DNA of 64,000 bases, from NCBI RefSeq assembly GCF_024347495.1, contig NZ_AP025490.1, positions 186,001-250,000 on the forward strand, written 5' to 3'. This stretch comes from Vibrio gallaecicus. GTDB taxonomy: Bacteria; Pseudomonadota; Gammaproteobacteria; Enterobacterales; Vibrionaceae. Position numbers and translations under genes: made by a program. The notes under the pieces are model-generated. The model was not told the origin of the DNA and ran no database searches. It saw nothing but the letters and a program-made list of their open reading frames with translations. Below, piece by piece: positions 10,256-18,622 of the stretch (the stretch's first letter is position 1; each line of letters begins with the position of its first letter).

Positions 10256-11290
10256 ATGAAAAAAATATTAGTGATCAGAAACGATAAAATTGGCGATTTC
10301 ATGTTGGCTTGGCCAAGCTTTGCCATGCTCAAGCAATCTATGCCTGATTGTCATATTACAGCTTTAGTTCCCAATTACACGGTGCAGCTTGCGAAGCTAT
10401 GTCCTTGGATTGACGAGGTGATTGTTGATTGCACAGCGAAAGCGGATAAATCGAAACAAAAGCAGTTGATTGCCGATATTAAAGCCGGTCAATTTGATGC
10501 GTCTATTAACCTATTCTCAACGACGTATAACGCTTTACTAGTTTGGAAAGCAGGAATTAAATATCGCCTTGCTCCTGCGACTAAGATTGCTCAAATTTTT
10601 TATAATCACAGAATTAAGCAAAAGCGATCTCAATCTGTTAAACCAGAATATCAATACAATTTAGATTTGATACGTGCATTCTTGAAAGATCACAATTGCA
10701 CCGTTGTTGAACCTGGTACGCCATATTTAACATTCGATGAGAAAGACTTGCTTGAGCAAAAGCAGAAGCTAGTCGCTAATCTTGGTCTCTCTCATAAAAA
10801 ACCATGGGTCTTTGTACATGCAGGCACTGGTGGTTCTGCTAATAATTTATCTTTAGATCAATACTCTGACCTTCTAGTTGGTATGAATACAGGCTATGAG
10901 TTGGTTGTGACGGCAGGACCGGGTGAAGAAGAAAAAGCGGTTCAATTGTTGGAGCTGGTTGAAAAGAAAGGTGGCTCTGGAGTAGTTTATGCAAAAAACG
11001 ATGGGCTAGTCGATTTTACTCGTTCAATTGCTTGCGCTGATCTGTTTATGGCTGGGTCGACAGGTCCTTTACATATTGCTGCTACTCTTGATGTACCAAC
11101 GGTTGGCTTCTTCCCGAGCAAGCGGTCTTCAACACCACTTCGTTGGTTGCCACTGAATTCAGAAGGTCGCCATTTAGCGTTTTGTCCACCGAAAGGCGGC
11201 GGTGCTGAACAGGAAGCGGATATGAGCCGTATCAATGTAGATACGACTCTAGAGACACTTAATCCTTGGGCTTCTCAGTACTTGTCCTAA
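10256..11290 (+). CDS. GT9-family heptosyltransferase-like LPS-core glycosyltransferase
   Basis: A 344-residue member of the ADP-heptose:LPS heptosyltransferase superfamily (GT9). It begins [21 protein letters not shown], the usual Rossmann start, and has the nucleotide-binding block [20 protein letters not shown]. The donor-side motif is in [28 protein letters not shown], where the GS-TG-LH form matches the family. Divergent from coaD. Its 3' end overlaps the 3' end of the minus-strand GT2 gene by 32 bases. Likely an LPS inner-core transferase; which linkage is unknown. Confidence 0.85.
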   Translation: MKKILVIRNDKIGDFMLAWPSFAMLKQSMPDCHITALVPNYTVQLAKLCPWIDEVIVDCTAKADKSKQKQLIADIKAGQFDASINLFSTTYNALLVWKAGIKYRLAPATKIAQIFYNHRIKQKRSQSVKPEYQYNLDLIRAFLKDHNCTVVEPGTPYLTFDEKDLLEQKQKLVANLGLSHKKPWVFVHAGTGGSANNLSLDQYSDLLVGMNTGYELVVTAGPGEEEKAVQLLELVEKKGGSGVVYAKNDGLVDFTRSIACADLFMAGSTGPLHIAATLDVPTVGFFPSKRSSTPLRWLPLNSEGRHLAFCPPKGGGAEQEADMSRINVDTTLETLNPWASQYLS

Positions 11291-12047
11291 TCCAAAGGTC
11301 AGCGTATTTCACAAGTGTGGAATGCGCTGATAATACAGATAACAAGAACCCTTGCTTACCATCTAAAAAGCCCGCTTTAACGATATACATCTTCACAAAG
11401 CACGCGAGGGCATGAACCATACCTTCTAAAATGCTGCTTTTTTTACCGCGCTTCTCTCTCTGTTCAGCCCATGCTTTAGCGTAACCTGCAGACTTAACCA
11501 AATAGTGGTGTAAGTCGTTATAGGTATAATGGATGGCATCACCCGATAACTCTTTTACTTGCATGTCTGAAGTGGTTTCCACTTTCTCATGGACTAGCGA
11601 GCCGTCATATTGAGTAAGCTTCGTTGGATATAAGCGAACAACGCGATCTGGGTACCAACCACAATGGCGGATATATCGGCCAAACACCCAGCTTAATCGA
11701 CAAATATTATAGAGGGTATTTGGTTCATTCTTAGCAACGGCGGCTTGGATGCTGCTTTGTAATTCAGGCGTGATACGTTCATCGGCATCAAGCCAAAGAA
11801 CAAAATCTGACTCAACATATTGTTGTGCGATTCGTCTTTGTGGACCAAACCCAGGCCAATCAATATTGGTATGGAATTTTTCAGTATATTGACGAGCAAC
11901 AGCTTCGGTTTCATCTGTGCTGCCAGAATCAAGAACTACAATTTCATCTACCCAATCAGCCACGGTTTTTAAACATGCATCAAGGTTTTGAGCCTCATTT
12001 TTAACAATGAGTGCGACAGCGAGAGTGGGCTTTGAATTAGTTTGCAT
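11259..12047 (-). CDS. GT2 glycosyltransferase, WaaE/KdtX-like LPS-core transferase
   Basis: A 262-residue GT-A fold enzyme. The N-terminal [16 protein letters not shown], the DSGSTDET segment and the metal-binding DADER (in [13 protein letters not shown]) are clear. The block [14 protein letters not shown] and the [12 protein letters not shown] tail match WaaE-type beta-glucosyltransferases that modify inner-core heptose. Start ATG 12047 has AAGGTAA as ribosome site and overlaps the upstream GT9 gene by 11 bases, indicating one operon. Its end overlaps the convergent GT9 gene. Confidence 0.85.
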   Translation of the reverse strand: MQTNSKPTLAVALIVKNEAQNLDACLKTVADWVDEIVVLDSGSTDETEAVARQYTEKFHTNIDWPGFGPQRRIAQQYVESDFVLWLDADERITPELQSSIQAAVAKNEPNTLYNICRLSWVFGRYIRHCGWYPDRVVRLYPTKLTQYDGSLVHEKVETTSDMQVKELSGDAIHYTYNDLHHYLVKSAGYAKAWAEQREKRGKKSSILEGMVHALACFVKMYIVKAGFLDGKQGFLLSVLSAHSTLVKYADLWIRTSTEKPKD

Positions 12048-13095
12048 TAAGCTGTTTACCTTGTGTAATGGAATTAAATGATTGGACTACGGCATCAAAT
12101 GAAATATCTGCCATAACATGTTCACCTTTGACTCGAGTGCTCCATGATAACTGTGAAACAGGCTTTCCATGCTGCTCTTCTGCATGTTGCTCATATACGC
12201 TCACAACATGCTGCAAGTTATTATAAGGACCAGTACGTTTGGGGTTGCTATGAGCATATAGTCCAATAACTGGCGTACCTTGTGTGGTTGCTAAATGTGC
12301 AGGACCAGAGTCAGGAGCAAGAACAACGTCTGCTCGATGCAAAATCGCTGTTAGTTGTTTTAAATTAGTTTTGCCAACGAGGTTGATTGCGGTATGAGTC
12401 ATTTGCTTTTGAATCTCTTCCGCTAATACTTTCTCTCGTTCTGCTGGCGACCCGCAAATGATCACTTGGTAGCCATGTTCAATGACATAATCTGCAAATT
12501 GGGCATAGCGTTCAGTTATCCAGTTCCGCTCATCTTTGCTGGCGGCAGGGCTGACTACTAATGTGGGTTTGTTGGCAATGGTTTGTTCTGCAAAGGCATA
12601 ATCATTTTGCGAAATAGGCATTGACCACGTAGGGGGTGACTTTGGTACGCCTAAATACTCAATAAAAGCATAAAAACTATCAAGTACATGCTGAGATTGT
12701 GTGTCGGTTATTTTTTTATTGGTAAATAACCATTGTGCTTCTTTGGCTCGTTTAAAATTAAAACCAACTTTATATTGAGCTTTAATACCTAGCGTAAGAA
12801 GGCTTGCCCTTAAGGCTAACTGCATGTGGATTAAAGCATCAAAGTTTTGACCTTTAAGTTGCGCCCAAACTGATTTCATTCCCTGAAAACCAGATTTTTT
12901 ATCGAAGACGATTAATTCAACATTTTCTAAGCCATCTAAGAGCTGAGCTTCTACTTTTCCTATGATCCATGTAATTTTAGTTTCTGGCCAATGGCGTTGT
13001 ACGGCTTGTATTGCCGAAACGGCATGACAGACATCACCAATTGCAGATAAGCGCAAAAAGCAGAGAGATTTAGGCGCTTTAGAAAAGAGAGGCAT
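12037..13095 (-). CDS. GT9-family heptosyltransferase (heptosyltransferase I-like)
   Basis: A 352-residue protein from ATG 13095. A longer reading from 13161 was dropped because it adds 22 residues unlike the family and runs further into the divergent upstream region. The start [25 protein letters not shown] is typical of GT9. The C-terminal donor site [26 protein letters not shown] (DSGPAHLA) is canonical, as is the Lys-containing [10 protein letters not shown] block. First gene of a two-gene operon with the GT2 gene. Divergent from dgkA. Likely adds heptose to the inner core. Confidence 0.85.
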   Translation of the reverse strand: MPLFSKAPKSLCFLRLSAIGDVCHAVSAIQAVQRHWPETKITWIIGKVEAQLLDGLENVELIVFDKKSGFQGMKSVWAQLKGQNFDALIHMQLALRASLLTLGIKAQYKVGFNFKRAKEAQWLFTNKKITDTQSQHVLDSFYAFIEYLGVPKSPPTWSMPISQNDYAFAEQTIANKPTLVVSPAASKDERNWITERYAQFADYVIEHGYQVIICGSPAEREKVLAEEIQKQMTHTAINLVGKTNLKQLTAILHRADVVLAPDSGPAHLATTQGTPVIGLYAHSNPKRTGPYNNLQHVVSVYEQHAEEQHGKPVSQLSWSTRVKGEHVMADISFDAVVQSFNSITQGKQLNAN

Positions 13096-13200
13096 AGTTG
13101 AAGCTCTTAAAATTAATTCGCTAAGATTATGCAGACAGTCTCGATAAATGTAAAATGGCACTCATTATGTTCTAGAGCCCCCAACTTAAGATTATCGACT

Positions 13201-13578
13201 ATGTCATCAGGAAAACCAGGTAACACCGGAATAAAACGAGTTATTAAAGCAACAGGTTACTCTATTCAAGGTTTGAAGGCTGCGTTTAAGCATGAAGCCG
13301 CTATTCGCCAAGAGTTGTGTTTACTTGTTATTGCGATTGGTTTGCTGTGCTGGCTTGATGTCACCGTAGTTGAACGAATCATTATGCTTGGTGTTGTGGT
13401 CTTAGTATTGATTGTTGAATTGATCAATTCGGCGATTGAAGCGGTAGTTGATCGTGTAGGGGTTGAGCATCATGAATTAAGTGGGCGCGCAAAAGATATC
13501 GGTTCTGCTGCAGTATTGGTGGCTCTCACTTTTGCGGGCTTTTCGTGGGCGTATATCTTACTAAGCTATTATTGGTAA
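13201..13578 (+). CDS. dgkA: Diacylglycerol kinase
   Basis: Small integral membrane kinase that rephosphorylates diacylglycerol produced by membrane-derived glycan synthesis. From ATG 13201 it is 125 residues with three membrane segments. The DgkA signature IVELINSAIEAVVDRVGVEHHELSGRAKD is split around residue 75, and the ATGYSIQGLKAAFKHEAAIRQEL N-terminal amphipathic part is present. An upstream TTG/ATG at 13129 would add 24 unrelated residues. Followed 10 bases later by kdkA. Confidence 0.94.
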   Translation: MSSGKPGNTGIKRVIKATGYSIQGLKAAFKHEAAIRQELCLLVIAIGLLCWLDVTVVERIIMLGVVVLVLIVELINSAIEAVVDRVGVEHHELSGRAKDIGSAAVLVALTFAGFSWAYILLSYYW

Positions 13579-13588
13579 TGACTGAGTA

Positions 13589-14323
13589 ATGAAGCAAATA
13601 ATCAAAAAAGACCAAGCGATTTGGTTTGATGAAGCGTTAGTCAAAGAGCCAATAGAGCGCGTGTTTGATGCCGAATATTGGCATCAAGAAGGTAAAGTTA
13701 TTGGCAGTGCACAAGGTCGGGGAACGACTTGGTTCATACAAACTGAATTAATCGCAGCCGCTTTAAGACATTACCGTCGCGGTGGGTTATTTGGCAAAAT
13801 CGTAAAAGATAATTACTGGTTCACTGGGTGGGAGAGGACTCGCAGCCATCAAGAGTTTATGTTGCTTAAACGCTTGGATGAAGCCGGTGTTAATGTGCCA
13901 AAACCCCTTGCTGCTCGTGCGCTTAAAACAGGTGTATTTTACCGTGCAGACTTGCTCAGTGAAAAAATAGCTAATGCTCAAGACCTTGTTGCGGTACTGG
14001 AAAAAAACAGCCTTTCATCGGATGTTTATCGAACTATCGGGGCGCAAGTTGCTCAAATGCATGCAGCTCAAGTCAATCACACTGATCTGAATATCCATAA
14101 CATTCTATTAGATTCCGCGTGCAAGGTTTGGATTATCGATTTTGATAAATGCAGCCAGCAAACCGGGGATGAATGGAAAACCAAAAACTTATCTCGATTA
14201 AAGCGTTCATTTATTAAAGAAGTTGGAAAGCGACAAATTCACTGGCAAGAGTCAGAGTTTGCTCACCTCTTGGCTGGTTACGATGATTTTTTAGCAGCGC
14301 AGTCTGCATCAAAAGAAAGTTAG
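13589..14323 (+). CDS. kdkA: 3-deoxy-D-manno-octulosonate (Kdo) kinase
   Basis: ATP-dependent phosphorylation of the Kdo residue attached to lipid A. Established in Haemophilus-type LPS, where a monofunctional WaaA adds one Kdo and KdkA phosphorylates it; waaA is present at 29117. The 244-residue chain has the kinase-like catalytic loop HTDLNIHNILLD (HxDLxxxN) at about residues 168-179 and the metal-binding IIDFDKC about 10 residues later. The N-terminal GRGTTWFI plus HYRRGGLFGK is a KdkA hallmark. Between dgkA and the PbgA-like gene, same strand. Confidence 0.93.
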   Translation: MKQIIKKDQAIWFDEALVKEPIERVFDAEYWHQEGKVIGSAQGRGTTWFIQTELIAAALRHYRRGGLFGKIVKDNYWFTGWERTRSHQEFMLLKRLDEAGVNVPKPLAARALKTGVFYRADLLSEKIANAQDLVAVLEKNSLSSDVYRTIGAQVAQMHAAQVNHTDLNIHNILLDSACKVWIIDFDKCSQQTGDEWKTKNLSRLKRSFIKEVGKRQIHWQESEFAHLLAGYDDFLAAQSASKES

Positions 14324-14338
14324 ATTTAGGAAATTAAT

Positions 14339-16174
14339 ATGTCTTTGAAACAAAGGTTGCATGTACATGGCTGGTTTATTCTAGTTAATGCGCTACTTGC
14401 GATCGGTATTGCTAGTCGTTACTTTGCATTTTTGCCGGAATTCCCATCAGAACCTCTAGGTATTATTTTTATTCTTGTTGGTACTTTTGGTCAAATGACC
14501 TTAATTGCAGCATTAATAGGTTTAATTTCTTTACCTAGCATATTTTTGCCTAAAAACCTTCGCAATAGTATTCAGTGTTTAATCGCTTCAATAGGGATTG
14601 CCACATTATTTATAGATACGATCGTCTTTGCTCAATATCGCTTTCATATTAATGCTGTCGTTCTTGACTTAGTCATGTCGGGGCAAATTGTTAGCTTCCC
14701 TCTTGTGACTTGGGTAATGGTACTTGGTGGTGTTGCAGCGTTAATTGCTGGGCAATGGTTGCTTATCCGCTGGCTAGAAAATGATGCTCCAGTTCGTAAA
14801 CTAAAGTTAGGTCGTAAGTTCGCATTTGTAACCTTCTTATCTTTACTCGCAACCAACGGTATCCATATCTGGGCTGCGGCTCATGCGTACCAGCCTGTGA
14901 CTATGGTGAAGCGTTACTTACCTTTGTTTTACCCGGCGACATCAAACAGCATGATGAAAAAACGTGGCTGGATCGATGAAGAAGCGATCGCTCGTCAAAA
15001 AGCTTTAACGATGAACCGTAAGAGTGACCTAAATTATCCTCTTGCTCCATTACAAAAAGAAGTGGTGCAGAAGCCATTAAACATCATGTTCCTAGTGGTT
15101 GATTCATGGCGCTACGATACGTTCAATGCAGATAACACGCCTAAAATGTGGGAATACGCTCAATCTGGTGTGGTATTGAATAATCACATGGCGACAGGTA
15201 ACTCCACACGTACTGGTATTTTTGGGCTGTTTTATGGTTTACCTGGTACTTATTGGCACGGCTTCTTAGCTAACCAGCAAAGCCCAGTGTTTATTGATCG
15301 CCTTCAAGAGCTTGACTATGAACTGGGTATTTTTACAGCCGCTCAGTTGAAGAAGCCTGAATTTAATCAAACCGTCTTTACCAATATTGAAAATCTCCGT
15401 AATGGCTCCAAAGGTAATCGTCCTTCTGCCCTTGATGCCGACTTAACAAAAGATTGGCTTGAATGGTATGGCACTCGCGATCAGTCAAAACCTGCATTCT
15501 CATTCCTGTTTTATGATGCTCCACATGGCTATGACTTCCCTAAAGGTTTTGAGCCTAGATACGAGCCGATGCTGCAAGTTGTTAATTACTTGAAGTTGAA
15601 TAATGAAACGGATCCAACCCCATTCTTTAATCGTTATAAAACCAGTGTTCGCTATGTTGATAGTGTCGCTACTCAGGTTTTAGATACATTGAAAAAAAGC
15701 GGTGATCTAGATAATACCGTGGTGATCATTACTGGTGACCATGGCCAAGAGATGAATGACAATAAGCTTAACTTCTGGGGACACAATAGTAACTTTACGG
15801 ATGCTCAAGTTAAGGTGCCGTTTGCTATTTTTGGACCTGGAATTTCTCCTGATAGCATCAGTTGGGATGTTGATAGCCTCACGTCTCATGAAGATGTGGT
15901 TCCAACTCTGATGAAAAACTACTTAGGCGTGACGAGTGATATTAAAGATTACTCTGTTGGTGAAGATTTACTGGGTGAGCCTGTAGATAGAAACTGGGTT
16001 ATCTCTTCTAGTTATAGTGGCTATGCGGTAATCACTGATGACAATATCCTAGAAGTTGGCGCTGGTGGGCAGTATCAGTTTATGGATAAGACGAATCGCC
16101 AAGTAAAAGACCAACAGCCGAATTTTGTTCACCTACAAGAAGCACTAGAGCAAATTAGTCGTTTTAATAAGTAA
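14339..16174 (+). CDS. PbgA/LapC (YejM)-like inner-membrane sulfatase-fold protein
   Basis: A 611-residue protein matching the DUF3413/YejM (PbgA, LapC) architecture: five N-terminal membrane segments beginning HGWFILVNALLAIGIASRYF, a linker with AYQPVTMVKRYLPLFYPATS, then a periplasmic sulfatase-like domain from about residue 240 (NIMFLVVDSWRYDTF) with TGNSTRTGIFGLFYG and ITGDHGQEMND. In E. coli YejM binds lipid A and controls LpxC stability through LapB. Here it lies directly after kdkA, in the LPS-core region rather than beside yejL, so it may be a paralogue specialised for LPS modification. Unlike the E. coli protein it keeps a TGDHGQE metal site. SD AGGAAA. Confidence 0.85.
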   Translation: MSLKQRLHVHGWFILVNALLAIGIASRYFAFLPEFPSEPLGIIFILVGTFGQMTLIAALIGLISLPSIFLPKNLRNSIQCLIASIGIATLFIDTIVFAQYRFHINAVVLDLVMSGQIVSFPLVTWVMVLGGVAALIAGQWLLIRWLENDAPVRKLKLGRKFAFVTFLSLLATNGIHIWAAAHAYQPVTMVKRYLPLFYPATSNSMMKKRGWIDEEAIARQKALTMNRKSDLNYPLAPLQKEVVQKPLNIMFLVVDSWRYDTFNADNTPKMWEYAQSGVVLNNHMATGNSTRTGIFGLFYGLPGTYWHGFLANQQSPVFIDRLQELDYELGIFTAAQLKKPEFNQTVFTNIENLRNGSKGNRPSALDADLTKDWLEWYGTRDQSKPAFSFLFYDAPHGYDFPKGFEPRYEPMLQVVNYLKLNNETDPTPFFNRYKTSVRYVDSVATQVLDTLKKSGDLDNTVVIITGDHGQEMNDNKLNFWGHNSNFTDAQVKVPFAIFGPGISPDSISWDVDSLTSHEDVVPTLMKNYLGVTSDIKDYSVGEDLLGEPVDRNWVISSSYSGYAVITDDNILEVGAGGQYQFMDKTNRQVKDQQPNFVHLQEALEQISRFNK

Positions 16175-16178
16175 AATA

Positions 16179-16206
16179 AAAATGGCTTCTTAATCGAAGC
16201 CATTTT
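16179..16206. terminator. Bidirectional terminator between PbgA-like gene and sialyltransferase-like gene
   Basis: Perfect 11-bp stem AAAATGGCTTC / GAAGCCATTTT with loop TTAATC, between two convergent genes. Confidence 0.82.
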
Positions 16207-16207
16207 A

Positions 16208-16233
16208 TTTATAACAATACATATTGTTATAAA
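16208..16233. repeat. Perfect 11-bp inverted repeat at the 3' end of the sialyltransferase-like gene
   Basis: TTTATAACAAT, ACAT, ATTGTTATAAA. It covers the stop codon (16227-16229) of the minus-strand gene and lies immediately beside the bidirectional terminator, so two strong hairpins are stacked. Confidence 0.7.
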
Positions 16234-17216
16234 TCTGCAATAGGAAGACCAATTTCTTTATGTAAATAGTTAATGGTCTTTCCTAATTCTTCCATGCCAT
16301 ATTCAGATACTGGAACCTGTATATCATAAACAGGTAATTCTTTATATATCTTACTAATTGTGAAAGATGCTGCAGATGTTATTCCATATATAGCCGATAA
16401 TTTTATTTTCTGTTCTGAAATTTCAAATTCAAGAGGGCTTTTTGAATTGTGGAAATCTATATTATCTAACTCTTTTATAGCATCAGATACTTCTTGTGTT
16501 TCACTTCTATGGGGGAAGTAAATGATTCCTTGAGGGTGTTTATTTAAAATTGAATTTAAGATTTCTAAATAACTTGTTAAGTTTATACCTCTAGCATTAA
16601 CAAGCCCTTGCCCAATAAACCCAACCTTCCCATCTTTATCATAACTATCACTAGTCTTTAATTTAATTTGAAGTTGATTAAAGGTGTTTTTTTGAACTTT
16701 AATTGTACTTTCTTTCAAGTTAAACATTGTAAATGCCGAAAGGTTATCTTTGTATGATATCTCCCTCGGTTTTTTTATGTTTAATAATGAAAGCATGCGA
16801 TCTAATGAGGGTTTGTTTCTATGAGTTTTATTACTCTTAACTGATAAGTAATTATAAGTTTGAATGGTATTAGTACCATCATCTATAATTATTTCATTTT
16901 CTGTTTTTATGTTTGCAAGAATAACATTACTACGCCAGGCAAAATAATCCGCTAGGAAGAAATTATCAAAAGAAAGTGAAGGGTTTATTTTTTTTAATCG
17001 CCATATTACTTTTGATGTGTTCCATATTTTATTTTTCCTACCTAGTTTTATTATATGATCCCATTGGTTGTCGACTAATAGGTTTTTAATTTGTTTTTTA
17101 CCAGATTCAGTTTTTTCATCTCTAATTATGAGTATATTGTTTTTAGTTTTGTATGCTGATTTAGCTTCTATTGCACATATTAACTGTAATGGTGATGTGG
17201 TTAGGAAGATATTCAT
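16227..17216 (-). CDS. Sialyltransferase-like glycosyltransferase (DDG/PHR type, GT52/polysialyltransferase-like)
   Basis: A 329-residue AT-rich gene. The start MNIFLTTSPLQLICAIEA resembles bacterial CMP-sialic acid transferases of the GT52/polysialyltransferase group. These share a D/E-D/E-G motif and an HP-type motif. Here DDG lies at residues 112-114 (EIIIDDGTNT), a YFPHRSE block at 233-239 is the likely HP counterpart, and a Ser-containing YGITSAAS at 277-284 may be the third motif. Divergent from block A, which makes the CMP-sugar. Probable nonulosonate transferase, acceptor unknown. It is distantly related to the gene at 28102, which has the same motif layout. The convergent gene is PbgA-like. 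Confidence 0.72.
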   Translation of the reverse strand: MNIFLTTSPLQLICAIEAKSAYKTKNNILIIRDEKTESGKKQIKNLLVDNQWDHIIKLGRKNKIWNTSKVIWRLKKINPSLSFDNFFLADYFAWRSNVILANIKTENEIIIDDGTNTIQTYNYLSVKSNKTHRNKPSLDRMLSLLNIKKPREISYKDNLSAFTMFNLKESTIKVQKNTFNQLQIKLKTSDSYDKDGKVGFIGQGLVNARGINLTSYLEILNSILNKHPQGIIYFPHRSETQEVSDAIKELDNIDFHNSKSPLEFEISEQKIKLSAIYGITSAASFTISKIYKELPVYDIQVPVSEYGMEELGKTINYLHKEIGLPIADL

Positions 17217-17421
17217 AGTGATAGTTTAGACGTCATTCTATTGAAATGGCAGATATCTATGTATTTTAAGCGAATAATATGAAAGGTCTAGGTGCTTTAT
17301 TGAGAGATGAGAGCCTTTAACAAACCCAACGAATCTTTGTTCATAAAATTGGACTAGAACTGCAATCAACGAAATCTTTATAGTACAATAGAAGTATCAA
17401 ATTCAGTCAGAGTAGACAGTT
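17217..17421. promoter_or_regulatory. Divergent promoter region of sialyltransferase-like gene and block A
   Basis: A 205-base AT-rich spacer. TACAAT (17384-17389) could be a -10 for block A but no convincing -35 is at 16-18 bases. No ops element is present. Nothing else clear. Confidence 0.4.
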
Positions 17422-18612
17422 ATGAACACCATTTTACCTCTTATTGGGCGTACCCAAGCTCTTTTTAGTGGCGACATCCAGAACCACGAACAAGAGCTAT
17501 CGAATATTGTTTCTGAATCACGCTTTCTTGTACTAGGTGGTGCAGGTTCAATCGGTCAAGCGGTAACAAAAGAAATTTTCAAACGCAACCCTAAGAAGCT
17601 TCATGTGGTTGATATCAGTGAAAATAATATGGTGGAATTGGTTAGAGATATCCGTAGTTCTTTTGGTTACATTAATGGTGATTTTCAGACGTTTGCTCTA
17701 GATATTAGTTCTGTTGAGTACGACGCATTTATCAAAGCAGATGGTCAGTATGATTATGTACTTAACCTTTCGGCACTAAAACATGTTCGCAGTGAAAAAG
17801 ATCCATTCACACTTATGAGAATGATTGATGTGAATATCTTTAATACGGATAAAACCATTCAACAATCTATCGATGCTGGTGTGAAAAAGTACTTCTGTGT
17901 ATCAACAGATAAAGCGGCAAACCCAGTCAATATGATGGGAGCTTCCAAACGTATTATGGAAATGTTCTTAATGCGAAAAAGTGAGGAAATTGCAATTTCA
18001 ACCGCACGATTTGCGAATGTTGCATTCTCAGATGGTTCTTTACTGCATGGTTTTAATCAGCGCATCCAGAAAAAACAGCCAATTGTTGCACCGAACGACA
18101 TCAAACGTTATTTTGTGACACCACAAGAGTCGGGCGAGCTATGCCTGATGTCATGTATCTTTGGTGAAAACCGAGATATATTTTTCCCTAAATTAAGTGA
18201 AGCTCTTCATCTGATTTCGTTTGCTGATATTGCTGTTAAATATTTAGAACAACTCGGTTATGAACCAAGTTTAACTGATAGCGAAGATGAAGCTCGAGAA
18301 CTTGCTCAGACTCTCCCTGCTCAGGGCAAATGGCCATGTTTGTTTACATCTAGTGACACCACAGGTGAAAAGGATTTTGAAGAGTTCTTTACTGATAAAG
18401 AAACGCTGAATATGGAGCGTTTTGAAAACCTAGGCATCATCAAAAATGACCCTCTTTACCAGCAAGAACTGCTAACTTTATTTGAAAATACGATCGGTGA
18501 AATGAAATCAAACCGTGAGTGGACCAAAGAGCAAGTTGTTGAACTCTTTTTTACTATGATCCCAGACTTTGGCCACAAAGAAACGGGTAAATACCTAGAT
18601 AGCAAAATGTAG
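17422..18612 (+). CDS. CapD/PseB-type NDP-HexNAc 4,6-dehydratase (block A gene 1)
   Basis: A 396-residue soluble extended SDR enzyme. NAD-binding GGAGSIG is at residues 39-45. The catalytic region has STDKA (161-165) followed by NPVNMMGASKR, i.e. Met where classic SDRs have Tyr, with Lys-176. That is the FlaA1/PseB/CapD/WbpM pattern, not the Tyr-based LegB of Campylobacter. It should form the 4-keto-6-deoxy intermediate from an NDP-GlcNAc, for the following LegC-type enzyme to aminate. No membrane segments, unlike WbpM/PglF. Protein closely similar to the block B copy (about nine in ten residues by eye). The product's C5 configuration (retained or inverted) cannot be read from sequence. Confidence 0.8.
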   Translation: MNTILPLIGRTQALFSGDIQNHEQELSNIVSESRFLVLGGAGSIGQAVTKEIFKRNPKKLHVVDISENNMVELVRDIRSSFGYINGDFQTFALDISSVEYDAFIKADGQYDYVLNLSALKHVRSEKDPFTLMRMIDVNIFNTDKTIQQSIDAGVKKYFCVSTDKAANPVNMMGASKRIMEMFLMRKSEEIAISTARFANVAFSDGSLLHGFNQRIQKKQPIVAPNDIKRYFVTPQESGELCLMSCIFGENRDIFFPKLSEALHLISFADIAVKYLEQLGYEPSLTDSEDEARELAQTLPAQGKWPCLFTSSDTTGEKDFEEFFTDKETLNMERFENLGIIKNDPLYQQELLTLFENTIGEMKSNREWTKEQVVELFFTMIPDFGHKETGKYLDSKM

Positions 18613-18622
18613 GAGAGGTTAT

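Noticed and set aside
13096..13161. Longer start of the minus-strand GT9 gene (22 residues)
   Set aside because: It runs further toward the divergent dgkA start and gives sequence unlike any GT9 N-terminus; ATG 13095 begins directly before the conserved LRLSAIGD start.
17422..18612. Calling block A gene 1 LegB
   Set aside because: It lacks the Tyr-type SDR active site of Campylobacter LegB and has the CapD/PseB S-T-D-K pattern.
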